Assembly: GCF_014526325.1 (NCBI RefSeq)
Contig: NZ_JACNMJ010000001.1
Location: 1,116,001-1,180,000 of the forward strand
Direction of reading: 5' to 3'
DNA: 64,000 bases
From: Psychroserpens algicola
GTDB lineage: Bacteria > Bacteroidota > Bacteroidia > Flavobacteriales > Flavobacteriaceae
Positions 35,392-43,900 of the stretch are shown here, piece by piece (position 1 is the stretch's first letter; every line of letters starts with the position of its first letter). The position numbers and the translations under genes were made by a program. The notes beneath the pieces were generated by a model. The model had not been told where the DNA came from. It made no database searches and saw only the letters and a list, made by a program, of their open reading frames with translations.

Positions 35392-36666
35392 TTAAATTTT
35401 ATCAAATCCTGTATATGGAATAAGAACTTCAGGAATTTGTATACCATCTTCGGTTTGATAGTTTTCAATAATTCCAGCTAAAACTCTAGGTAAGGCCAGA
35501 GCGCTTCCGTTAAGTGTATGGCATAATTGAGTTTTACCATCTTCATTTTTGAAGCGTAGTTTCAAACGATTAGACTGAAAAGTTTCAAAATTAGAGACAC
35601 TCGAAATTTCTAACCATCGATCTTGTGCCGTAGAGAAGACTTCAAAATCGTATGTTAATGCAGAAGTAAACCCTAAATCGCCACCACATAATCTTAAGAT
35701 TCTATACGGTAATTTTAATTCTTGCAGAATGCCTTTGATATGGTTTACCATTTCGTCTAAAGCGTCATATGAACGATTAGGATGTTCGACGCGTAAAATC
35801 TCAACCTTATCAAATTGATGCAAACGGTTTAATCCTCTAACATGAGCACCATAGCTTCCAGCTTCTACACGAAAACAAGGTGTATACGTTGTGAGTGATT
35901 GCGGCAATTGAGAGAGGTTTAGTAACTCATCACGATAGATGTTAGTTGCAGGTACTTCTCCAGTAGGAATGAGATATAAGCTAGGTTCTACGTTTGTAGC
36001 ATGATACATTTGTCCGTCTTTGTCGGGCAACTGACCAGTACCAAATCCAGAAGCTTCATTCACTAAATGCGGCACTTGCACTTCAGTATAACCTGCAGTA
36101 GTATTTTTATCTAAAAAATAAGCAATAAGGGCACGTTGTAACCTTGCACCTTTTCCTTTATATACAGGAAAACCTGCTCCTGTAATTTTATTACCTAATT
36201 CAAAATCGATAATATCGAGTTCTTTAACCAAATCCCAATGTGGTTTAGCATTTGCATGAAGCGTTGGAATGTCACCTGCTCTAAAGACCTCTTCATTATC
36301 TTCATCTGTATTTCCTGCTGGAACAGAAGGATGAGGTACATTAGGAATTTTATAGAGTACAGTATTTAAGGTGTCAACTTTTAAATTAAGTTGCTCCTCT
36401 AAAGCTTTAGAATCTTCTTTAAGCTGAGCCCCTTTATCTTTTAGAGAAGTTGCTTCAGCAGCTTTACCAGACTTGTAGAGTATGCCTATTTCTTTTGAAA
36501 TGGAGTTAGACTCAGCAAGTGTATTATCAAGTTGTGTTTGGAGTTGTCTACGCTCTTCATCTAAAGTGATGACATCATCAATCATTTGAGATGCATCAAT
36601 GTTTCGTTTTGCTAAGCGATTGATAACATCTTCTTTGTTTTCTCTAATAAATGCAACTTGTAACAT
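35392..36666 (-). CDS. serS: Serine-tRNA ligase
   Basis: 424 residues, normal. It charges tRNA-Ser. The N-terminal coiled coil spans about residues 30-105 (EERRQLQTQLDNTLAESNSI). Class II motif 2 is in TPCFRVEAGSYGAHVRGLNR and motif 3 in LNGSALALPRVLAGIIENYQ. It is downstream of the HTTM gene, 74 nt away. Confidence 0.97.
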   Translation of the reverse strand: MLQVAFIRENKEDVINRLAKRNIDASQMIDDVITLDEERRQLQTQLDNTLAESNSISKEIGILYKSGKAAEATSLKDKGAQLKEDSKALEEQLNLKVDTLNTVLYKIPNVPHPSVPAGNTDEDNEEVFRAGDIPTLHANAKPHWDLVKELDIIDFELGNKITGAGFPVYKGKGARLQRALIAYFLDKNTTAGYTEVQVPHLVNEASGFGTGQLPDKDGQMYHATNVEPSLYLIPTGEVPATNIYRDELLNLSQLPQSLTTYTPCFRVEAGSYGAHVRGLNRLHQFDKVEILRVEHPNRSYDALDEMVNHIKGILQELKLPYRILRLCGGDLGFTSALTYDFEVFSTAQDRWLEISSVSNFETFQSNRLKLRFKNEDGKTQLCHTLNGSALALPRVLAGIIENYQTEDGIQIPEVLIPYTGFDKI

Positions 36667-36740
36667 GGTATTATTTAAATTTTTACATCAGACTTATGGT
36701 GCTGATGAGTATTTTTTGAAAGGCCAAATTTAAGGAATTG

Positions 36741-38063
36741 TCAGTTATTCTCGTCTCGATTTGAAGGTAAAATCCAATCGTGATGTTTAAAGTGATTCCA
36801 TTCTTCATTGGCCAGGTCGACTTCCGGGTCAATAAGTTGCTTGCTGGGCTTTCCGTTTACACTGATATAAGCAGAAACATATACTTTGATATCTATTCCT
36901 TTTTCGGCATAAATTTGCTTTAAACGTTTTGCAAATTGCCACATAAAATCGGGTTTAGCACTTACAGCTCTTATTTGTTTTCTTGTAAGGTATTCGCTAA
37001 GTCGTATGTCTGTTACGTTATTAGTTGCTTTGTCAACCACTTTGAAACTGGTTTTTCCTCGTTTGGATCGCAACATCATTCGCCAGGACATGCGATGACC
37101 TTCTTCAGTCCATAAGACATCGTCTGCAATGACATGGTGACGTAAAGGCAATGCTATTTGAATAATAAAGTAGAGTACAAATACAACTTTAAACACTGAA
37201 GCGTAGCCAGGAACATTGATTTTATTATCAGTATATAGGGGTTTTTGTTTTAAAAATAGGCCTTTAATGACTTTTGGTTCAAAAAAGAAGACTGCAAATG
37301 CTAATGATAAATACGGAAATATGCCAACTTGAAAAACAATGGAGTTAAATAGATGGAAAAATATAGAAGCGAAAAAGGCAATTTTACGCGTACGTTTCCA
37401 TAATAATAAAGGAATGATAAGACCGTCAAATAAAATACCGCCATAGGCAATAAGGTAATGCATAAATTTATGCTGAAGCAGATTTCCGATGAGCGCATAA
37501 TGCTTTTTGGCTTTCATCAATAATTCAGGAACACTCAGGTCTAACCAGTCTGGGTACATTTTGGCTATAGAGGCATAACTGTATAAAATGAATAACTGGA
37601 TAATAAATATCCAGCGACACCAATTAGGCATGGAAATGCTTTTTATTTTCGGGTTGAATTTTGCATCAAGAGAGGCATATCTATGAGCAGGTAAAATACA
37701 CATGATTGCATTTAAAATCATTAAAAAATAATAATGATTATTGTATGAGGATTTTTGCATAAAATACGTGCCTGCCCACAACAATGTAAATCCGAGCATG
37801 CTCATTTTATACTTATATCCTAGCATAACGCCAATTCCAAATAATCCCATAATAACATAATAGACATACATCCATTGACCAGGAAGAGGCTGTAACCAAT
37901 CAAAACCAATAAAGTTAAATGTAAATTGAGGTTCGATTAATGTTCGCCTGAGCCATCCAGTAAAGATTGCACCAACACTTTCTAGAAAAATTAAAGCACC
38001 AAAGAGGATTCTAAATACAATGAGAGCACTATTGTCGATATGTTTAAATAAGAATTTATTCAT
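36741..38063 (-). CDS. HTTM-domain membrane protein (vitamin K-dependent gamma-carboxylase-like)
   Basis: 440 residues with many membrane segments. The signature regions are DNSALIVFRILFGALIFLES, YNNHYYFLMILNAIMCILPAH and RWIFIIQLFILYSYASIAKM, as in HTTM proteins related to gamma-glutamyl carboxylase. The C-terminal 130 residues are soluble (KTSFKVVDKATNNVTD). Bacterial members have no known substrate. The start overlaps the ribF stop by 8 nt, so they are co-transcribed. Confidence 0.85.
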   Translation of the reverse strand: MNKFLFKHIDNSALIVFRILFGALIFLESVGAIFTGWLRRTLIEPQFTFNFIGFDWLQPLPGQWMYVYYVIMGLFGIGVMLGYKYKMSMLGFTLLWAGTYFMQKSSYNNHYYFLMILNAIMCILPAHRYASLDAKFNPKIKSISMPNWCRWIFIIQLFILYSYASIAKMYPDWLDLSVPELLMKAKKHYALIGNLLQHKFMHYLIAYGGILFDGLIIPLLLWKRTRKIAFFASIFFHLFNSIVFQVGIFPYLSLAFAVFFFEPKVIKGLFLKQKPLYTDNKINVPGYASVFKVVFVLYFIIQIALPLRHHVIADDVLWTEEGHRMSWRMMLRSKRGKTSFKVVDKATNNVTDIRLSEYLTRKQIRAVSAKPDFMWQFAKRLKQIYAEKGIDIKVYVSAYISVNGKPSKQLIDPEVDLANEEWNHFKHHDWILPSNRDENN

Positions 38064-38985
38064 GGTGCGTTTTTATGTATGTTAGAGCATTAATTTTGTC
38101 GTTTTCAAGTTGTGACTGAAGTTGCTTTACAGATTCAAATTTTTGTTCATCACGTAAACGATGTAGGATTTCAATTTTTAATACAGCATTATAAAGATCT
38201 TTGTCAAAGTTGAAAAAATGAACTTCAATAGATCGTTTGGTTTCGTTAAATGTTGGATTAGTTCCAATATTCATCATACCAAAAACAGTGCGCTTATCGA
38301 TGGTTGACTTGACAACATAAACACCGTGTTTAGGAATAAGTTTATAAGATTTTTCGATAGCGATGTTAGCCGTTGGAAACATGATGGTTTTTCCAAGTCC
38401 TTTACCTTTAATGACTTTACCTGTTAAAAAATAAGGGTATCCTAAATAGGTGTTTGTGGTTTTTATATCACCATGTTGAAGGGCTTGTCTGATTTTGGTA
38501 GAACTCACAGCAACATCAGCAATATCCTGAGCAGAAATTTCTTCGACAGTAAAGTTAAATACTTTGCCAAAAGATTTGAGGTCATCTATATTTGCGGTTC
38601 TGTCTTTTCCAAAGTGATGGTCATATCCAATGATTATATGTTTGGCATTGAGTTCATCAACAAGCACTTTTTTCACATAATCGTAGGCAGACAAATTAGC
38701 AAAGTCTTTAGTGAATTCTTTGATAACTAAATCATCTAAACCAAATTGAGATAAAATATCTTGCCGCTCTTCAATAGTGTGGAGTAATTGTAACTTAAAG
38801 TCGGGTTGTAAAACCATTCTGGGATGTGGGAAAAAAGTTAAAACCACAGATTTTAGGTGTTTTTCTAATCCGGTTTTGACTAATCGCTTAATAATTTTTT
38901 GGTGTCCGATATGAACACCATCAAAAGTTCCAATGGTTATAACAGAGCCATTTTTATATTTAGTATTGGGAGCGTTTAAATTCAA
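38056..38985 (-). CDS. ribF: Bifunctional riboflavin kinase/FAD synthetase
   Basis: 309 residues from the chosen start. The FMN adenylyltransferase part has ITIGTFDGVHIGHQK and LTFFPHPRMVLQ; the kinase part has GKGLGKTIMFPTANI and VYVVKSTI, ending near SFNFD-like NFDKDLYNAVLKIEILHRLR. It makes FMN and FAD. I chose TTG 38985 because it gives the usual size and N-terminus. The in-frame ATG 39054 (and a TTG at 39075) would add a strongly hydrophobic 20-residue segment unlike any RibF. The start remains uncertain. Confidence 0.9.
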   Translation of the reverse strand: MNLNAPNTKYKNGSVITIGTFDGVHIGHQKIIKRLVKTGLEKHLKSVVLTFFPHPRMVLQPDFKLQLLHTIEERQDILSQFGLDDLVIKEFTKDFANLSAYDYVKKVLVDELNAKHIIIGYDHHFGKDRTANIDDLKSFGKVFNFTVEEISAQDIADVAVSSTKIRQALQHGDIKTTNTYLGYPYFLTGKVIKGKGLGKTIMFPTANIAIEKSYKLIPKHGVYVVKSTIDKRTVFGMMNIGTNPTFNETKRSIEVHFFNFDKDLYNAVLKIEILHRLRDEQKFESVKQLQSQLENDKINALTYIKTHHE

Positions 38986-39163
38986 TCCTTGTTTTTTTGG
39001 TAAAAATAACGATAAACCTATAATCCATAAAAAAAAGGTCAGTTTTAAGGTCATAATAAATTTTAAAGAAAACAATGCCCAATAAGTCTCAGTTTGAGGT
39101 GCTTATTTATTGTTAATGTTCTGTTTTTGTTAAAGAAAACCTAATAAAATCTCTAATTTTCAT

Positions 39164-39171
39164 TAGATTTG
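39164..39171 (+). promoter_or_regulatory. Promoter -7 box TAGATTTG for the M43 protease
   Basis: Exact TAnnTTTG match 44 nt before ATG 39216. Confidence 0.5.
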
Positions 39172-39215
39172 GAAAAATTTTATACCTATTACAGTTTAAT
39201 TTATTCGTTTATAAT

Positions 39216-41270
39216 ATGAAAAAGAACTTTACTTTTAAATCAATTTTCGCTGTGATTATGCTTGTTTGCGCTATGAGTAGCTATTCTCAAAATAGAACTT
39301 GTGGAATGGATGAGTATATGGAAGAGATGCTGAAAGATCCAGTATTAGCGAAGGAATACAAAGAAAATCAAAAGAAGTTTAAAGCAGAACTTACTAGACG
39401 TCAAAATGGCGATTTAAGTAAAAGAGGTGTAGGCACTATTGTAATTCCTGTTGCAGTACACTTTCCTTCTGGAAACGAAGCCGACAGAGCTTGTTTAGTT
39501 GCTCTTGCTCAAAGCCAGGTAGATGTTTTAAACGCTGATTATTCAGCAACTAATGCTGATATCTCTCAATGGGCTTCAGCGAGTGCATTTTATCCAGGGT
39601 TACAACCAGGATCTGCAAATATTCAATTTTGTTTGGCTGTATCTAACCATCCAGTTGATGGAAGCACAGGTATGATTGTTGACCCAGAGTTGCTTGAAGG
39701 CGAGCCTGCAGTTACAATAGGTTATAATTTTGCAAATGGATCTGGTTTCCCTGAGCAAGATTCAAACTGGATTGGATATATGAATTTTGTAGTAAAAAAT
39801 ATCGGCGGCCTTTTAGGATATTCTCCAGGAGGAGGTAGCCTTGCTAATGGTGGCGCAGTTGTTATGAATTTAGGTGCTTTTGGTACAGGTTCTGGATGTT
39901 TTGGGTCTGGTATTGTACCACAAGCTCCATTTAACTTAGGACGTACTGTAACGCATGAATTAGGACATTTTTATAGTTTAAATCATCCTTGGGGACCTGG
40001 AGGGCCTTCTTGTGCAGCAGATGATGGTTTTACTGATACACCTAACACAGGTCAGGAAACATATAACTGTCCATCTGCAGGATCTTTAACTGCATGCGTC
40101 CCTACGGAAAATATTTTATCGATGAATTATATGGATTATGTAAACGACGCCTGTATGTATATGTTTACGCCTCAGCAAATGGTAGCTGTAGATGCTTATG
40201 TAGCTAGTGTTATTGCCCCAGCAATCAAACCAGGTGTATGTGATCCAGTAGAGCCAACATTTATTATTGCTGCCAATGATAGTGAAGTGTATAGTTGTCC
40301 TGCGACAGATACTGAAGCGGTGTTTAATTTTTCTTATACCACTATACAAGATTTTGCAGAGAATACGACATTTTCAGCAACAGGTGAACCTGCAGGAACT
40401 ACTGTGACATTTAATCCAACGTCACGAAGTGATGATGGTGATTTCACAATGACCATTAATAATTTATCTGGAAGTGCTTTAGGGGATTACGTTATTACAG
40501 TTACAGGAACTTCAAATACAGTAACAAAATCAATAGATGTATTACTATCTAATAACTGTGTTGAATGTAACACATATACAGCGACTGATACGCCTATAGC
40601 AATTTCAGCCTCTGGAACACCTACGATTACTTCGACAATTACTGTTGTGCCTGATGCACCAATATTAGATGTAAATGTAACGATTGATATTACGCATACT
40701 TGGGTCAACGATTTAGATATAACTTTAACTAGTCCAAACGGAACAGTTGTAGAATTAACCTCTGATAATGGTGCTGCTGGTGCTGACGACTATACCAATA
40801 CGGTTTTTGATCAGGAAGCTGCAACTCCAATCACAAGTGGGACAGCTCCTTTTACAGGTTCATTTATTCCTGAAGGAGACTTATCACTGATTTATGGTGA
40901 AATGTCTGCAGGTGATTGGGTTTTAACTGTTTTTGATGATGCTAATCAGGATGGTGGTTCATTGATGAATTTTGAGTTGGAAATATGTACGGAACAAGAG
41001 TTAAGTGTTTCTGATTTTTCAAGCGATGAGTTCTCAATATTCCCTAATCCAAATAAGGGAGAATTTACAATTTTACTAAACTCGTCTTCTACCGAAGATA
41101 TTAATATTGATGTATTTGATATTAGAGGACGACAAATTTTTTCTAATAGCTATGTAAACACTTCTGAATTTAGAGAAGTAGTGAATTTAAATAGCGTACA
41201 ATCTGGAATGTATCTAGTTACTGTTAGTGATGGATTAAAGAAAACTACCAGAAAAATTATTGTCGAATAG
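39216..41270 (+). CDS. Secreted M43-type zinc metalloprotease with P-domain and T9SS sorting signal
   Basis: 684 residues. Signal peptide about 1-24 (cleavage near SYSQ). A propeptide-like Lys-rich stretch follows. The catalytic domain holds VTHELGHFYSLNHPWG near residue 245, that is HExxHxxxxxH, with the Met-turn in SMNYMDY. A proprotein-convertase P-like domain spans about 450-600 (TWVNDLDITLTSPNGT; MSAGDWVLTVFDD). The C-terminus (about 612-684) is a type A T9SS sorting domain: SIFPNPNKGEF to KTTRKIIVE. It is probably exported and cell-surface or secreted. Confidence 0.93.
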   Translation: MKKNFTFKSIFAVIMLVCAMSSYSQNRTCGMDEYMEEMLKDPVLAKEYKENQKKFKAELTRRQNGDLSKRGVGTIVIPVAVHFPSGNEADRACLVALAQSQVDVLNADYSATNADISQWASASAFYPGLQPGSANIQFCLAVSNHPVDGSTGMIVDPELLEGEPAVTIGYNFANGSGFPEQDSNWIGYMNFVVKNIGGLLGYSPGGGSLANGGAVVMNLGAFGTGSGCFGSGIVPQAPFNLGRTVTHELGHFYSLNHPWGPGGPSCAADDGFTDTPNTGQETYNCPSAGSLTACVPTENILSMNYMDYVNDACMYMFTPQQMVAVDAYVASVIAPAIKPGVCDPVEPTFIIAANDSEVYSCPATDTEAVFNFSYTTIQDFAENTTFSATGEPAGTTVTFNPTSRSDDGDFTMTINNLSGSALGDYVITVTGTSNTVTKSIDVLLSNNCVECNTYTATDTPIAISASGTPTITSTITVVPDAPILDVNVTIDITHTWVNDLDITLTSPNGTVVELTSDNGAAGADDYTNTVFDQEAATPITSGTAPFTGSFIPEGDLSLIYGEMSAGDWVLTVFDDANQDGGSLMNFELEICTEQELSVSDFSSDEFSIFPNPNKGEFTILLNSSSTEDINIDVFDIRGRQIFSNSYVNTSEFREVVNLNSVQSGMYLVTVSDGLKKTTRKIIVE

Positions 41271-41292
41271 TGTTATGACTTAATTCGAAGAT

Positions 41293-41323
41293 AAAAAAAG
41301 AGAGGCAATTGCCTCTCTTTTTT
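41293..41323. terminator. Bidirectional terminator between protease and pth
   Basis: AAAAAGAGAGGC and GCCTCTCTTTTT form a 12-bp perfect stem around AATT, with A/T runs on both sides. It separates two convergent genes. Confidence 0.9.
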
Positions 41324-41888
41324 ATTTTCCATTAAATGAGTTCATGGTATTGTTTACACCTGCTGTGCCAAATGATTTTATAAGCTCAATAGATTTATCC
41401 AATCGTTCGGGTAATTTTTCTGACTCAAGCTCTGTCCATTCACCCAAAACGTAGTCTACTTGTCTGCCTTTACTAAATTGGTCGCTAATACCAAATCTAA
41501 ATCGGTTATACTTAGTAGTTTGTAGTTTGTCTTGAATATCCTTTAAGCCATTATGACCACCATCGCTACCTTTGCTTTTTAATCTGATATTTCCGAAGGG
41601 AAGATTGAGATCATCTGTAATGATGAGTAAGTTTTCTAAAGGGATTTTTTCTTTTGTTAACCAGTAGAGTACAGCTTTGCCACTCAAATTCATATAGGTG
41701 CTCGGTTTTAAAAGTATAAAAGTTCGTCCTTTAAATCTATAGGTGGAAACATCTCCAAGTTTAAGTGTTTCAAATTTTAAATCTTCTTTTTCAGCTAAAG
41801 CATCTAAAACTTTAAAGCCAATATTATGTCTGGTATTGGCATATTTTTCACCAATATTCCCAAGTCCGACGATAAGAAATTTTTTCAT
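41322..41888 (-). CDS. pth: Peptidyl-tRNA hydrolase
   Basis: 188 residues. It releases tRNA from peptidyl-tRNA dropped by the ribosome. GLGNIGEKYANTRHNIGF carries the conserved Asn and catalytic His; TYMNLSGKAV, IITDDLNLPFG and GGHNGLKDI follow. Monocistronic in this view, lying just after rplY with a terminator between them. Confidence 0.96.
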   Translation of the reverse strand: MKKFLIVGLGNIGEKYANTRHNIGFKVLDALAEKEDLKFETLKLGDVSTYRFKGRTFILLKPSTYMNLSGKAVLYWLTKEKIPLENLLIITDDLNLPFGNIRLKSKGSDGGHNGLKDIQDKLQTTKYNRFRFGISDQFSKGRQVDYVLGEWTELESEKLPERLDKSIELIKSFGTAGVNNTMNSFNGK

Positions 41889-41992
41889 AGGATTTTCATG
41901 CGCAATAGGATGAGGTGTTGCGTTCCAATTAAACAGGTTACATATAAACGTCCAGATAGCAGAATGTATTAATAATTTATGTATTCAAAAAT

Positions 41993-42026
41993 AAAAAAGC
42001 ATTCTAAATAAATAGAATGCTTTTGT
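41993..42026 (-). terminator. Terminator of the prs-rplY operon
   Basis: AAAAGCATTCTA and TAGAATGCTTTT pair around a short AT loop, with T-rich sequence after it on the minus strand. Confidence 0.8.
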
Positions 42027-42047
42027 ATTTAAAAGAATGTAAGTGAT

Positions 42048-42707
42048 TTATTCCTGAGTTTCAGACCCTTCTGCCGCAGGAGCATCTCCTCCATCAGTTG
42101 CAGTAGTTTCTGCTCCTTCTTCTAATTCATCTTCATCTTCATCTTCATCATCAACAATAGCAGTTCTAGCAGTTTTAATTTGTACTACAACTGTATTATC
42201 TGTATGAAGTAATTTATAGCCTTCACCTTCTAAGGCTGTTACATAAAGTTTTCCACCGATTTTAAGAGGCGTAATATCTGCTTCTAAGAAATCTGGTAAG
42301 TTTTTAGGTAAAGCTTTAACTCTTAATTTACGTCTGTTTCTACGAAGAACACCACCATTAAGAACACCTCTAGAAGTACCAATGATATGTACAGGAATGT
42401 CCATAGCAATTTCTTTGTCTTCAAATAAACGGTAGAAATCTATGTGTAAGATTCTATCGGTTACAGGGTGAAACTGGATGTCTTGTAAAACAGCATCGTA
42501 AGTGTCTCCATTGTCTAAGGCAATCACAACTGTATGCGCATTAGGCGTGTATACAAGTTTTGAGAAAGCCAATTCTGGTGCAGAGAAATGCACGTTTTGG
42601 TCTCCTCCGTATAATACGCAAGGAACCTGACCAGCATTACGTAAGGCCTTTGTTGACTTTTTGCCCACGCTTTCTCTTTGAGATCCATTGATTGTAATTG
42701 ATTTCAT
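42048..42707 (-). CDS. rplY: 50S ribosomal protein L25/general stress protein Ctc
   Basis: 219 residues, the long Ctc-type L25. The N-terminal 5S rRNA-binding domain reads [20 protein letters not shown] and [13 protein letters not shown]. The C-terminal beta domain (about 95-185) is followed by an acidic tail of about 35 residues rich in Asp/Glu and Ala/Thr, not found in short L25. Downstream of prs by 25 nt. Confidence 0.95.
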   Translation of the reverse strand: MKSITINGSQRESVGKKSTKALRNAGQVPCVLYGGDQNVHFSAPELAFSKLVYTPNAHTVVIALDNGDTYDAVLQDIQFHPVTDRILHIDFYRLFEDKEIAMDIPVHIIGTSRGVLNGGVLRRNRRKLRVKALPKNLPDFLEADITPLKIGGKLYVTALEGEGYKLLHTDNTVVVQIKTARTAIVDDEDEDEDELEEGAETTATDGGDAPAAEGSETQE

Positions 42708-42732
42708 TGTTTGTGTTTATATTAATATTAAA

Positions 42733-43674
42733 TTACATTAAAAATTTAGAACTAATTGACTTGTTGTAATGCACATTATGCATGACTTCGGCAAATAAAT
42801 TAGCACAACTTAAAACTCTTATCTTTTCACTTTTTTGTTTAAGAGGAATAGAATCAGTCACTATTAATTCCTGAAGTTTAGAGTTCTCAAGTTTCTTATA
42901 AGCATCTCCAGATAAGATAGGATGCGTACAAATAGCTCTCACACTAAGTGCTCCTTTTTCTATCATTAAATCTGCAGCTTTCGTTAAAGTTCCCGCTGTG
43001 TCAACCATATCATCAACAAGCACCACATTTTTCCCCGTAACATCACCAATTAATTCCATATGAGAAATTACATTAGCTTTTGCACGTTGTTTGTAACAAA
43101 TAACAACATCGCTTTCTAATGCCTTAGAATAGGCATAAGCTCTTTTTGATCCACCCATATCAGGTGATGCAATCGTTAAGTTGTCTAGTGCTAAAGATTT
43201 TAAATAAGGTAAAAAGATGGTTGATGCAAATAAGTGATCTACAGGTTTTTCAAAGAACCCTTGAATCTGATCGGCATGCAAATCCATTGTAATGATACGT
43301 GTAGCACCTGCAGCTTCTAGCATTTTAGCTACTAATTTTGCAGCAATGGGCACTCTGGGCTTGTCTTTACGATCTTGTCTTGCCCAACCAAAATATGGAA
43401 GTACAGCTGTAATATGTCTTGCCGATGCACGTTTTGCAGCATCAATCATTAACAACATTTCCATTAAATTTTCTGGACCAGGATGCGTTGAGCCAATAAT
43501 AAAAATTCGTGTACCTCTTATAGATTCTTCATAAGACGGTTGGAATTCTCCATCACTATAAGTTGAGGTAATTACATTACCTAACGGCGCACCAAAAGTC
43601 ACTGCTATTTTCTCAGCAAGTTCTTTACTTTGTCCGCATGCAAAAATTTTTGCTTCTGTAGCTCCGCTTGGCAT
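42733..43674 (-). CDS. prs: Ribose-phosphate pyrophosphokinase
   Basis: 313 residues, normal. It makes PRPP from ribose-5-phosphate and ATP. Visible: FACGQSKELAEKIA, YSDGEFQPSYEESIRG, YFGWARQDRKDKPRVPIAAK, MDLHADQIQGFF and the PRPP loop VLVDDMVDTAGTLTKA. First gene of the prs-rplY operon. Confidence 0.97.
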   Translation of the reverse strand: MPSGATEAKIFACGQSKELAEKIAVTFGAPLGNVITSTYSDGEFQPSYEESIRGTRIFIIGSTHPGPENLMEMLLMIDAAKRASARHITAVLPYFGWARQDRKDKPRVPIAAKLVAKMLEAAGATRIITMDLHADQIQGFFEKPVDHLFASTIFLPYLKSLALDNLTIASPDMGGSKRAYAYSKALESDVVICYKQRAKANVISHMELIGDVTGKNVVLVDDMVDTAGTLTKAADLMIEKGALSVRAICTHPILSGDAYKKLENSKLQELIVTDSIPLKQKSEKIRVLSCANLFAEVMHNVHYNKSISSKFLM

Positions 43675-43724
43675 TGGTAATAAATTATTTGTGTTTACTA
43701 AACACGCTTTATTTTAACGAGGTG

Positions 43725-43732
43725 CAAATTTA
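43725..43732 (-). promoter_or_regulatory. Promoter -7 box TAAATTTG for prs-rplY
   Basis: The plus strand reads CAAATTTA, that is TAAATTTG on the minus strand, an exact match about 50 nt from the prs ATG. A small palindrome GTGTTTactAAACAC lies in the leader at 43691-43704. Confidence 0.5.
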
Positions 43733-43798
43733 GGAATTTATTTGGACTGAAAAAGCATAAAACCTACTATTTTTAATTGATTCTAATAAATTATTTTA

Positions 43799-43806
43799 TA
43801 ATTTTG
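43799..43806 (+). promoter_or_regulatory. Promoter -7 box TAATTTTG for tRNA-Leu
   Basis: Exact TAnnTTTG match 12 nt before the tRNA 5' end. Confidence 0.6.
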
Positions 43807-43818
43807 CAGTCCGAAATT

Positions 43819-43900
43819 GCTCAAGTGGCGGAATTGGTAGACGCGCTGGATTCAAAATCCAGTTTCTTCGGAAGTGTGGGTTCGATTCCCACCTTGAGTA
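43819..43900 (+). tRNA. tRNA-Leu (anticodon CAA)
   Basis: 82 nt. Acceptor stem GCTCAAG with CTTGAGT, D-arm GGAATTGGTAGACGC, anticodon stem CTGGA/TCCAG with loop TTCAAAA (anticodon CAA), a long variable arm TTTCTTCGGAAG, and T-arm GTGGGTTCGATTCCCAC. The 3' CCA is not encoded. The antisense strand is read by the serine recombinase frame that ends inside it, indicating use of this gene as an integration site. Confidence 0.95.
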
